This document shows positions 1-5,198 of a stretch of DNA of 5,987 nucleotides, one piece after another. Within the stretch, counting starts at the first letter, position 1; each line of letters starts with the position of its first letter. A program made the position numbers and the translations under genes. Source of the DNA: JABJJH01 sp047631095 (GTDB lineage: Bacteria > Pseudomonadota > Alphaproteobacteria > UBA8366 > GCA-2717185). Location: NCBI GenBank assembly GCA_047631095.1, contig JBLHZD010000259.1, positions 1-5,987 on the forward strand, read 5' to 3'. The notes under the pieces were generated by a model. That model ran no database searches. It saw nothing but the letters and a program-made list of their open reading frames with translations, and had not been told where the DNA came from.

Positions 1-87
1 CGCTAGCAGGATATCGCGAACCAGGGCGCGCATCGCCTGATCGTCTTCGACCAGTAAAACGTTTAGGAGTTCAAGATTATAAGCCAT
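1..87 (-). CDS. CheY-like response regulator, N-terminal 29 residues (partial)
   Basis: Reading leftward from ATG at 87, the frame is open to the window edge and gives MAYNLELLNVLLVEDDQAMR followed by ALVRDILLA. A hydrophobic first strand (NVLLV) followed by the acidic cluster E14-D15-D16 and an amphipathic helix (AMRALVRDILL) is the standard opening of a receiver domain. The acidic residues would bind the magnesium ion needed for phosphorylation. The phosphoacceptor aspartate, expected near residue 55-60, lies outside the window. An in-frame stop at 100-102 lies just upstream. A GTG at 97-99 is the only other possible start, and no good Shine-Dalgarno precedes either. The opening resembles single-domain receivers common in alphaproteobacteria, but an attached output domain cannot be excluded. 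The gene is divergent from the yebC block. Confidence 0.85.
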   Translation of the reverse strand, partial: MAYNLELLNVLLVEDDQAMRALVRDILLA

Positions 88-249
88 GACACTGGTCACT
101 TACGCCGATATGACGCGATGGGCCGACGCAAAATTTTTGCAGGAGCACAGGTTGTACGCAGCAATGCGTTAAAGATATCACGCTCAGAAAATCCATAACG
201 GCAAAATTGACCAATCAACTAACGTTCAACGTGATTGTCATTTTACCTG

Positions 250-268
250 TTTCTTAAGCGCTAAGAAA
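250..268. repeat. 19-nt inverted repeat, possible operator
   Basis: The sequence reads TTTCTTA-AGCGC-TAAGAAA, with two perfect 7-bp arms around a 5-nt centre. It sits in the AT-rich part of the divergent intergenic region, about 160 bp from the response-regulator start. No T-run follows on either strand beyond the arms themselves, so it does not look like an intrinsic terminator. A dimeric repressor or activator site is the more natural reading, but no regulator family is recognised. Confidence 0.45.
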
Positions 269-355
269 GTCAATTTCAAAGCGGCAAACCAGCAAAAGTG
301 AATCTGTCTTTCAATCCATTCAATAAATTACAGAACGATAGTTAACAATATTATA

Positions 356-469
356 ATGCACCTTTTGCAGGAAATTCTGCGCGGCGCCCAGACCAGACGT
401 CGCGTGTCGCTAAGCCCAGACGTTGCGCGCTGCTACGCAAAGCGTCGCATTAAATTGCGCAACGGGTGA
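356..469 (+). CDS. Candidate small basic protein, 37 residues (uncertain)
   Basis: ATG at 356 opens a 37-codon frame ending in TGA at 467-469. It encodes MHLLQEILRGAQTRRRVSLS and then PDVARCYAKRRIKLRNG. The product would be strongly basic and Arg-rich, with a short hydrophobic N-terminus and one cysteine, and no recognisable domain. The frame coincides with the only GC-rich patch in the intergenic region, and its Arg codons are mostly CGC/CGT as in the neighbouring genes. Against it, there is no Shine-Dalgarno before 356, and the start codon overlaps a TATAAT at 352-357. The same bases also form a nested hairpin (421-464). It may be a real small protein, a gene remnant, or a chance ORF over a small RNA. 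Confidence 0.2.
   Translation: MHLLQEILRGAQTRRRVSLSPDVARCYAKRRIKLRNG
421..464. repeat. Nested inverted repeats forming a stem-loop within a stem-loop
   Basis: The outer arms are CGTTGCGC (421-428) and GCGCAACG (457-464), a perfect 8-bp match. Inside them TGCTACGC (431-438) pairs with GCGTCGCA (442-449) at seven of eight positions around an AAA loop. The two stems are joined by a 2-nt and a 7-nt interior strand. Downstream bases 470-473 are only four T residues, so a strong intrinsic terminator is unlikely. It could be part of a structured RNA or a protein-binding site. Confidence 0.5.
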
Positions 470-548
470 TTTTGGTCAAATTGTTGCCATAATGCGCCGT
501 TAAATTTATTACTCTGACCGTGCGCCTGAATACAATATCTGGTATTGG

Positions 549-557
549 TGCTATAAT
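549..557 (+). promoter_or_regulatory. Extended -10 promoter for yebC and probably the whole operon
   Basis: TGC followed by a perfect TATAAT (552-557) gives an extended -10 element. The -35 region at normal spacing (around 528-534) is poor, which is typical of extended -10 promoters. Transcription would begin near 564, leaving a leader of about 40 nt before yebC. A second -10-like hexamer, TACAAT, lies at 531-536 and might be an alternative start. This is the only strong promoter-like element close to a rightward gene in the window. Confidence 0.5.
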
Positions 558-604
558 TTTACGCATTTTATAGAGTCTGATGAACGGAAGGTTGAAGAGG
601 TCGC

Positions 605-1354
605 ATGGCGGGGCATTCAAAATTCAAAAACATTATGTATCGGAAAGGCGCGCAGGATAAAAAGCGCGCGGGACTGTTTGGCAAACTCGGTCGGGAAATT
701 ACGGTTGCCGCAAAAGCGGGGGGACCTGATCCGGATATGAACCCGCGTCTTCGCACTGCGGTATTTACGGCGAAGAAGAACAGTATGCCGAACGATAATA
801 TCGATCGCGCGATCAAAAAGGGCGCGGGCGGGCTGGACGGCGATGATTTCGAAGAAATCCGCTATGAAGGCTACGGCCCGGGCGGTATCGCGATGATCGT
901 GGAGACCTTGACCGATAACCGCAACCGAACAGCGTCGGAAGTGCGATCCGCGTTCAACAAGCATGGCGGCAATTTGGCGGAAACCGGCTCGGTCAGCTTC
1001 ATGTTTGATCATGTTGGCGAGATTGTGTACCCGGCGGATGTCAGCGACGCTGACGCCGTGTTCGAAGCGGCGCTGGAAGCTGGCGCGGAGGATGTTGTCT
1101 CCAATGAGCAGGAACACACCATCACTTGTGCGACCGATGAGTTGCACAATGTTAGCGCGACGCTGGAGGCAGGGTTAGGCGCGCCGGAATCCGCGCGCCT
1201 TGTGTGGCGTCCACAAACGAACGTGCCGGTAGACGAGGGCGCGGCCTCGACATTGTTGAAGCTCGTTGACACTTTGGATGAGAGCGACGATGTGCAAACA
1301 ATCTCGGCGAATTACGATATTGCGGATGATATTCTTGAACGTTTGATGTCGTGA
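605..1354 (+). CDS. yebC: YebC/PmpR/TACO1-family protein
   Basis: At 249 residues this is full length for the family. The N-terminus AGHSKFKNIMYRKGAQDKKR is the family signature, followed by FGKLGREITVAAKAGG (about 25-40), SMPNDNIDRAIKKGAGG (60-76) and the conserved YEGYGPGGIAMIVE near residues 88-100. TDNRNRTASEVRSAF and ETGSVSFMFD open the central domain. Family members were annotated as DNA-binding regulators (PmpR in Pseudomonas). The mitochondrial homologue TACO1 and some bacterial YebC proteins instead act on the ribosome, helping translation through proline runs, and the sequence alone does not say which applies here. The start is supported by GAAGAGG at 594-600, with a rather short 4-nt spacing. 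Placement directly upstream of ruvC is a recurrent bacterial arrangement and suggests co-transcription. Confidence 0.97.
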   Translation: MAGHSKFKNIMYRKGAQDKKRAGLFGKLGREITVAAKAGGPDPDMNPRLRTAVFTAKKNSMPNDNIDRAIKKGAGGLDGDDFEEIRYEGYGPGGIAMIVETLTDNRNRTASEVRSAFNKHGGNLAETGSVSFMFDHVGEIVYPADVSDADAVFEAALEAGAEDVVSNEQEHTITCATDELHNVSATLEAGLGAPESARLVWRPQTNVPVDEGAASTLLKLVDTLDESDDVQTISANYDIADDILERLMS

Positions 1355-1356
1355 TT

Positions 1357-1362
1357 AGGCGG
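1357..1362 (+). promoter_or_regulatory. Shine-Dalgarno that favours the ruvC ATG at 1371
   Basis: AGGCGG ends 8 nt before ATG 1371, an ideal spacing. The in-frame GTG at 1362 overlaps this element and has no comparable site of its own. Starting at 1371 also gives the N-terminus MRLIGLDPGLRNTGWG expected for RuvC. Confidence 0.55.
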
Positions 1363-1370
1363 TGTCGCTG

Positions 1371-1868
1371 ATGCGGTTGATTGGCCTGGATCCAGGATTA
1401 CGGAATACCGGTTGGGGGATTGTCGATGCGGTCGACAATCGACTGACCTATGTCGCCGACGGAACCATCAGACCTAAGGCGAGTCAGGATCTGGCCGACC
1501 GGCTACGCGATTTGCACGAAGGACTGGCGGCGGTTCTGGCGTTATACGAACCCGCTGAGGCTGCGGTAGAAGAAACCTTTGTGAATAAAAATCCCGCCTC
1601 AACCCTGAAACTTGGCGAGGCGCGCGGCGTCGTTGTTTTGGCGCCAGCGCTTGCGGGATTGACCGTGGCTGAATATTCGGCGAACCGGGTGAAAAAGGCG
1701 GTTGTCGGCGCCGGGCATGCGACGAAAGAACAAGTGCAGATGATGGTGAATCGCATATTGCCAGGATGCAATTTTTCCAGCGCTGATTCCGCCGATGCGC
1801 TGGCGGTGGCGATTTGCCATGCGCATTACGCCGAGACCAATCGCCGACTTGCGCGAGGCGCGTCATGA
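1371..1868 (+). CDS. ruvC: Crossover junction endodeoxyribonuclease RuvC
   Basis: RuvC resolves Holliday junctions by symmetric nicking, working with RuvAB. From ATG 1371 the protein has 165 residues, close to the usual family length. The RNase H-like fold is marked by GLDPGLRNTGWG with D7, then AAVEETFVNKN with E67, and the C-terminal SSADSADALAVAICH with D139 and D142. These match the four catalytic acidic residues of E. coli RuvC (D7, E66, D138, D141). KNPASTLKLGEARGV and the basic NRVKKAVVGAGHATKEQV segment are also conserved. An in-frame GTG at 1362 would add three residues, but the ribosome-binding site favours 1371. The gene begins 16 bp after yebC ends and its stop overlaps the ruvA start. 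Confidence 0.97.
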   Translation: MRLIGLDPGLRNTGWGIVDAVDNRLTYVADGTIRPKASQDLADRLRDLHEGLAAVLALYEPAEAAVEETFVNKNPASTLKLGEARGVVVLAPALAGLTVAEYSANRVKKAVVGAGHATKEQVQMMVNRILPGCNFSSADSADALAVAICHAHYAETNRRLARGAS

Positions 1869-2470
1869 TCGCCCGGTTGCGCGGCCTTGTTGACCGGGTT
1901 GGCGAAGGACAGGCCGTCATTGACGTCAGCGGCGTCGGGTATCTGGTGTTTTGCTCCGGTCGGACATTGTCGAAGTTACCCGAGGTCGGTGGCTCAGTTG
2001 CGCTGGAGATCGAAACCCATGTGCGCGAAGACCATATCCACCTGTACGGCTTCGCGGAAATGTCAGAATGCGAATGGTTTCGCTTGCTCACCAAGGTTCA
2101 GGGCGTTGGCGCCCGTGTCGCGCTGGCGATCCTGACAGCGCTGGAGCCGGATGACTTATTGCAGGCGATGGCCGCACAGGACAAAACAGCGCTGACTCGC
2201 GCCAGCGGCGTCGGACCCAAACTGGCGGGACGCATCGTTATTGAATTGAAAGACAAGGTCGGCGCCATGGCGCTGGGGCCGCTGGCGGGGCTGAAGGAAT
2301 CCGGTGATGGTGCGCCGGGCGCCGCGGATGAGGCGGTGTCCGCGCTGGTTAATCTCGGATATTCACGAAGCGACGCTTTCAGGACGATAAGCCAGGCCAA
2401 TCATAATCTGGGCGGCGCCGCGCCCCTGGACGAGCTGATCAAGGCCGGTCTGAAGGAGCTTGTGTCGTGA
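1865..2470 (+). CDS. ruvA: Holliday junction branch migration protein RuvA
   Basis: RuvA forms a tetramer that holds the four-way junction flat and loads the RuvB motor. The 201-residue product has the standard three parts. Residues 1-64 form an OB-fold (MIARLRGLV to HVREDHIHLYGF) with the acidic pin E55-D56 at the same numbers as in E. coli. Residues 65 to about 140 carry two helix-hairpin-helix motifs, VQGVGARVALAIL (78-90) and ASGVGPKLAGRIVIEL (113-128). After a Gly/Ala-rich flexible linker, residues 153-201 form the RuvB-binding domain (DEAVSALVNLGYS). The start ATG at 1865 shares ATGA with the ruvC stop and is preceded by GAGG at 1855-1858. A longer frame from 1814 would add 17 residues read through ruvC and does not fit the family N-terminus. 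Confidence 0.97.
   Translation: MIARLRGLVDRVGEGQAVIDVSGVGYLVFCSGRTLSKLPEVGGSVALEIETHVREDHIHLYGFAEMSECEWFRLLTKVQGVGARVALAILTALEPDDLLQAMAAQDKTALTRASGVGPKLAGRIVIELKDKVGAMALGPLAGLKESGDGAPGAADEAVSALVNLGYSRSDAFRTISQANHNLGGAAPLDELIKAGLKELVS
2453..2458 (+). promoter_or_regulatory. Shine-Dalgarno fixing the GTG start of ruvB
   Basis: AAGGAG lies inside the 3' end of ruvA, 8 nt before GTG 2467. It is among the best ribosome-binding sites in the window. It supports a GTG start overlapping the ruvA stop as GTGA. Confidence 0.65.
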
Positions 2471-3567
2471 GCGACGCGTTTGGCTCGAGCGAAGATTCGA
2501 CCGAGGAGCGGATTGTAACCGCTGCTTTTGGTGAAGAAGATGCCCCGGAATCGCATTTGCGACCGCAGCGACTGGCGGAATTTATTGGTCAGGAAAGCGT
2601 TCGGCAAAACCTGGGCATTTTTATCGAAGCGGCGCGCAGCCGGTCTGAGGCGCTCGACCACACCATTTTTTTCGGGCCGCCGGGCTTGGGTAAAACAACC
2701 CTTGCGCAAATCGTGGCGCGTGAAATGTCCGTCGGGTTTCGCGCGACGTCGGGGCCTGTGTTGGCCAAGGCGGGCGATTTGGCGGCGATCCTGACCAATT
2801 TGCAGCCCCTCGACGTGTTGTTCATTGATGAAATCCATCGGCTCAATCCGGCGGTTGAGGAAATCCTGTATCCGGCGATGGAGGATTTCCAGCTTGACCT
2901 GATCATCGGGGAGGGACCGGCGGCGCGGTCGATCCGCATTGATTTGCCACCCTTTACCCTTGTCGCGGCGACAACTCGGACCGGGTTGATCACAACGCCG
3001 TTGCGGGAGCGATTTGGCATTCCGTTGCGCCTTAATTTTTATTCGGTCCCGGAATTACAATCCGTCGTAGAGCGCGGCGCCATGGTGTTGGGCGTCGAGG
3101 TGGATGCGGAAGGCGCAATTGAAATCGCGCGCCGGAGTCGGGGGACGCCGCGCGTCGCCGGGCGATTGTTACGCCGCGTTCGTGATTTCGCCGCAGTCGC
3201 GGGAGACACCCTTATTGACGCCAAAGTCGCGGATGCAGCTTTGGCCCGGCTGGATGTTGACCGGGAAGGGTTCGACGCCATGGACCGGCGCTTCCTGCGC
3301 TGTATCGCGGAATCCTATGGCGGTGGACCGGTTGGCGCGGAAACCTTGGCTGTCGCGCTGGCGGAGCAACGCGACGCGATTGAAGAGGTTATCGAACCCT
3401 ATTTGATTCAACGCGGACTGGTGCAGCGTACCCCGCGAGGCCGCATGTTGACGGCCAATGGTTGGCGGTATCTTGATTTGCCGGTTCCCCCGCCGAGCAA
3501 TGCGACCCCGCAATTCGATCTGTTGGCCGGTGATGGCGTTGAACCTTCCGAAGGGGGCGCGAAATGA
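2467..3567 (+). CDS. ruvB: Holliday junction branch migration ATPase RuvB
   Basis: RuvB is the AAA+ hexameric motor that pumps DNA through the RuvA-bound junction. The 366-residue product carries LRPQRLAEFIGQ (31-42), Walker A GPPGLGKTT (70-78), Walker B LFIDEIH (118-124), sensor 1 AATTR (167-171), the TTPLRERFG segment (176-184) and sensor 2 RGTPRVAGRLLRRVRD (225-240). A winged-helix DNA-binding domain follows from about 265 to 338, including YLIQRGLVQRTPRGRM. The protein is about 30 residues longer than E. coli RuvB. The extra length is split between an acidic N-terminal lead of about 20 residues and a C-terminal tail with PPP at 341-343. The GTG start overlaps the ruvA stop and the TGA stop overlaps the ybgC start, so coupled translation is likely. 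Confidence 0.98.
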   Translation: MSDAFGSSEDSTEERIVTAAFGEEDAPESHLRPQRLAEFIGQESVRQNLGIFIEAARSRSEALDHTIFFGPPGLGKTTLAQIVAREMSVGFRATSGPVLAKAGDLAAILTNLQPLDVLFIDEIHRLNPAVEEILYPAMEDFQLDLIIGEGPAARSIRIDLPPFTLVAATTRTGLITTPLRERFGIPLRLNFYSVPELQSVVERGAMVLGVEVDAEGAIEIARRSRGTPRVAGRLLRRVRDFAAVAGDTLIDAKVADAALARLDVDREGFDAMDRRFLRCIAESYGGGPVGAETLAVALAEQRDAIEEVIEPYLIQRGLVQRTPRGRMLTANGWRYLDLPVPPPSNATPQFDLLAGDGVEPSEGGAK

Positions 3568-4010
3568 CCGCTGGCGCCGATCATATCTTTCCGTTGCGGG
3601 TCTATTATGAAGACACCGACGCTGCGGGCATCGTCTATTACGCCAATTATCTGAAGTTCGCCGAGCGCGCGCGGACCGAATTTCTCCGCACGTCCGGTGG
3701 TCGGCATCGTGCGTTGAAGGACCAAGACGGCGTCGCATTCGTCGTGCGGTCGGTGACGGCGGATTATGATCAACCGGCGCGCCTTGATGACGAACTTGCG
3801 GTGCGAACCCGTCTGACGTCTGTCGGCGGTGCGTCGATGACCATGGATCAAAATGTGGAGCGCGAGGATTGTACCCTCGTAAAGATGTCGGTTCGGCTGG
3901 GCTGTGTCGGCATTGAAGGCAAACCGGCGCGAATGCCGGTGGCGCTACGCGCTGCGCTCAAGACTCATCAGTTCAATTCAAATAAACGACGCGAAAACGA
4001 GGCGGGTTAA
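3564..4010 (+). CDS. ybgC: YbgC-type acyl-CoA thioesterase (hotdog fold), Tol-Pal associated
   Basis: This 148-residue protein has the 4-hydroxybenzoyl-CoA thioesterase signature YYEDTDAAGIVYYANYLKFA followed by ERARTEFLR. D19 aligns with the catalytic D18 of E. coli YbgC. The family hydrolyses acyl-CoA thioesters in the cytoplasm and has been linked to phospholipid metabolism at the inner membrane. Its cellular role in the Tol system is still unclear. The residue after VVY in E. coli YbgC is a His and here is Tyr26, a replacement I recall from alphaproteobacterial homologues. The gene shares ATGA with the ruvB stop, has AAGGGG (3551-3556) at good spacing, and its TAA overlaps the tolQ ATG. 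The last 20 residues are polar and basic and look unstructured. Confidence 0.95.
   Translation: MTAGADHIFPLRVYYEDTDAAGIVYYANYLKFAERARTEFLRTSGGRHRALKDQDGVAFVVRSVTADYDQPARLDDELAVRTRLTSVGGASMTMDQNVEREDCTLVKMSVRLGCVGIEGKPARMPVALRAALKTHQFNSNKRRENEAG
3999..4002 (+). promoter_or_regulatory. Shine-Dalgarno supporting the upstream tolQ start
   Basis: GAGG ends 7 nt before ATG 4010, within the last codons of ybgC. It favours this start over the internal ATG at 4067, which is preceded only by a GC-rich run (GGCGGGCG). Confidence 0.45.
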
Positions 4011-4738
4011 TGGATCAAAGTATTATTGCAGCCTCGACATTAGCGGGATCTTCGGCGGGCGTTGAGATGTCGATCTGGGGGCTGTTCATACAAGCGACCC
4101 TGATCGTGAAGGCGGTCATGTTGCTGTTAATCTTCGCGTCCGTTTGGTCCTGGGCGATTATTTTTGAAAAAATCTGGCGGTTTCGGAAACTCGATGCGAG
4201 CGCATCGCGGTTTGAAGATATGTTCTGGTCCGGCGGATCACTGGATGATTTGTATGATCGCGTCGGTGCGAGCCCGTCTGATCCCATGTCCGCGATCTTT
4301 ACTGCGGCCATGCGGGAATGGCGGCGTTCCCTGGAATCCGGTTTGGGTCAAAGCACCTCGTCCCTGGGAAATCTCCAGCAGCGGATCGACAGGGTCATGC
4401 AGGTCAGCCTGAGCCGTGAAATGGCGCAACTGGAACGCTACATGACGTTTCTCGCCTCCGTGGGTTCCACCGCGCCCTTTGTCGGGCTGTTTGGCACCGT
4501 CTACGGGATCATGAACAGTTTCCAGTCTATCGCGATGACGAAACAAACCAGCCTGGCTGTTGTGGCGCCCGGTATCGCCGAGGCGCTGTTCGCAACGGCT
4601 TTGGGGCTGGTTGCGGCCATTCCTGCAGTGATTGCGTATAACAAAATTTCGACCGATTTGGGCCGCTACGCCATCCGGCTGGAATCCTTCGCCGGTGAAT
4701 TCAGCGCCATTCTGTCGCGCCAGTTTGAGGAGGCGTAA
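4010..4738 (+). CDS. tolQ: Tol-Pal system proton channel subunit TolQ
   Basis: TolQ is an inner-membrane protein of the MotA/TolQ/ExbB family. With TolR it converts the proton gradient into movement of TolA. The 242-residue product has three membrane segments: about 30-52 (LIVKAVMLLLIFASVWSWAI), about 145-170, and about 183-210. A large cytoplasmic loop lies between the first two. T163 in GLFGTVYGIM and T196 in ALFATALGLVAAIPAV align with the channel-lining T145 and T178 of E. coli TolQ at a constant offset of 18. The start at 4010 overlaps the ybgC stop as TAATG. It adds 19 residues before MSIWGLFIQA compared with a start at 4067; an N-terminal lead of this kind fits alphaproteobacterial TolQ. 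ExbB is the main alternative, but the ybgC-tolR-tolA context settles the call. Confidence 0.97.
   Translation: MDQSIIAASTLAGSSAGVEMSIWGLFIQATLIVKAVMLLLIFASVWSWAIIFEKIWRFRKLDASASRFEDMFWSGGSLDDLYDRVGASPSDPMSAIFTAAMREWRRSLESGLGQSTSSLGNLQQRIDRVMQVSLSREMAQLERYMTFLASVGSTAPFVGLFGTVYGIMNSFQSIAMTKQTSLAVVAPGIAEALFATALGLVAAIPAVIAYNKISTDLGRYAIRLESFAGEFSAILSRQFEEA
4727..4733 (+). promoter_or_regulatory. Strong Shine-Dalgarno deciding the GTG start of tolR
   Basis: GAGGAGG lies inside the last codons of tolQ, 8 nt before GTG 4742. It is the strongest ribosome-binding site in the window and may help set TolR output relative to TolQ despite the weaker GTG codon. Confidence 0.65.
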
Positions 4739-4741
4739 CCC

Positions 4742-5191
4742 GTGGCCGGACAACCTCTTGGCGGATATTCACGCGGCGGGCGGTATAACTACACGCGGAT
4801 GTCGGAGATCAACGTAACGCCGTTTGTCGATGTCATGCTCGTGTTGTTGATCGTCTTTATGGTGACCGCGCCGTTGATGAGCGTTGGCGTACCGGTTGAT
4901 TTGCCAAAAACTAAGGCCGCGTTGATCACCCAGAGCGAGGAACCGCTTGTCGTGTCTGTCGATGCGAAGGGCGACATCTATATACAGGACACGTTGGTTT
5001 CGCTGGAAAAACTCGCGCCTCGGCTTATTGCGATTACGGGCTCCAACCCGGGAATTCGCATTTTCGTTCGAGGCGATAAATCCATTGAATATGGCGCTGT
5101 TATGACGGTTATGGGCCAGCTGAATGCGGCGGGGTTTAAAAAAGTATCTCTGCTAGCGCAGTTACCGAGCGACCCGGTAAAGGCGAAATAG
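4742..5191 (+). CDS. tolR: Tol-Pal system proton channel subunit TolR
   Basis: TolR is the ExbD-family partner of TolQ, with one membrane helix and a periplasmic domain. The 149-residue protein has a short Gly-rich cytoplasmic N-terminus (1-20) and then MSEINVTPFVDVMLVLLIVF. D30 within this segment matches the essential proton-carrying D23 of E. coli TolR. The membrane helix covers about 27-46 and ends in FMVTAPLM. Residues from about 50 onward form the periplasmic domain, including VDLPKTKA, EPLVVSVDAKGDIYI and the RIFVRGDKSIEYGAVMTVM stretch typical of ExbD/TolR. The start is GTG, 3 bp after tolQ ends. An ATG at 4799 (residue 20) would leave only nine residues before the membrane helix and has no good ribosome-binding site. 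Confidence 0.96.
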   Translation: MAGQPLGGYSRGGRYNYTRMSEINVTPFVDVMLVLLIVFMVTAPLMSVGVPVDLPKTKAALITQSEEPLVVSVDAKGDIYIQDTLVSLEKLAPRLIAITGSNPGIRIFVRGDKSIEYGAVMTVMGQLNAAGFKKVSLLAQLPSDPVKAK

Positions 5192-5198
5192 GCGTTGG

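Larger units (their letters stand above)
88..604. other. Divergent intergenic region between the response regulator and yebC
   Basis: This 517-bp stretch separates two divergent genes, so it should hold promoters for both and needs no terminator. The part from about 130 to 360 is clearly AT-richer than the flanking genes. It contains GCAAAA-T-TTTTGC (128-140), CAATCA/TGATTG arms (212-217 and 232-237), and a 19-nt inverted repeat (250-268). From about 370 to 465 the composition shifts to GC-rich, with a nested hairpin and a 37-codon ORF. From 480 onward it is AT-rich again and holds the yebC promoter. I found no tRNA, no convincing CtrA pair (TTAA-N7-TTAA) and no alphaproteobacterial SOS box (GTTC-N7-GTTC). 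No convincing promoter for the leftward response regulator was found either: ATGACA read on the minus strand at 241-236 is a fair -35, but no good -10 follows it. Confidence 0.8.

Noticed and set aside
128..140. GCAAAA-T-TTTTGC inverted repeat as a terminator
   Set aside because: The stem is only 6 bp and AT-rich, and it lies between divergent genes where no transcript needs to end.
86..172. 28-codon plus-strand ORF beginning at ATG 86 (MTLVTYADMTRWADAK...)
   Set aside because: It overlaps the response-regulator start on the other strand, has no ribosome-binding site, shows no recognisable sequence, and its length is expected by chance.
342..356. TTAA-N7-ATAA resembling a CtrA site
   Set aside because: The second half-site is not TTAA, and AT-rich sequence gives such near matches by chance.
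573..577. GAGTC, a CcrM methylation site (GANTC), close to the inferred yebC transcription start, with GAATC at 300-304
   Set aside because: Two GANTC sites in about 500 bp is the number expected by chance. No cell-cycle link can be claimed from that.
778..793. GAAC-N8-GAAC in yebC, resembling an alphaproteobacterial LexA box
   Set aside because: The spacing is 8 rather than the required 7, and the site is well inside the coding region.
617..1147. 176-codon minus-strand open frame inside yebC
   Set aside because: It is a shadow of yebC, which has unmistakable family motifs throughout. The antisense product has no recognisable domain.
1474..2094. 206-codon minus-strand open frame across ruvC and ruvA
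   Set aside because: It spans two well-supported sense genes. The product is Pro/Arg/Ser-rich low-quality sequence typical of antisense frames.
4238..4753. 171-codon minus-strand open frame opposite tolQ
   Set aside because: It lies wholly over tolQ with its conserved channel residues. No domain or ribosome-binding site supports the antisense reading.
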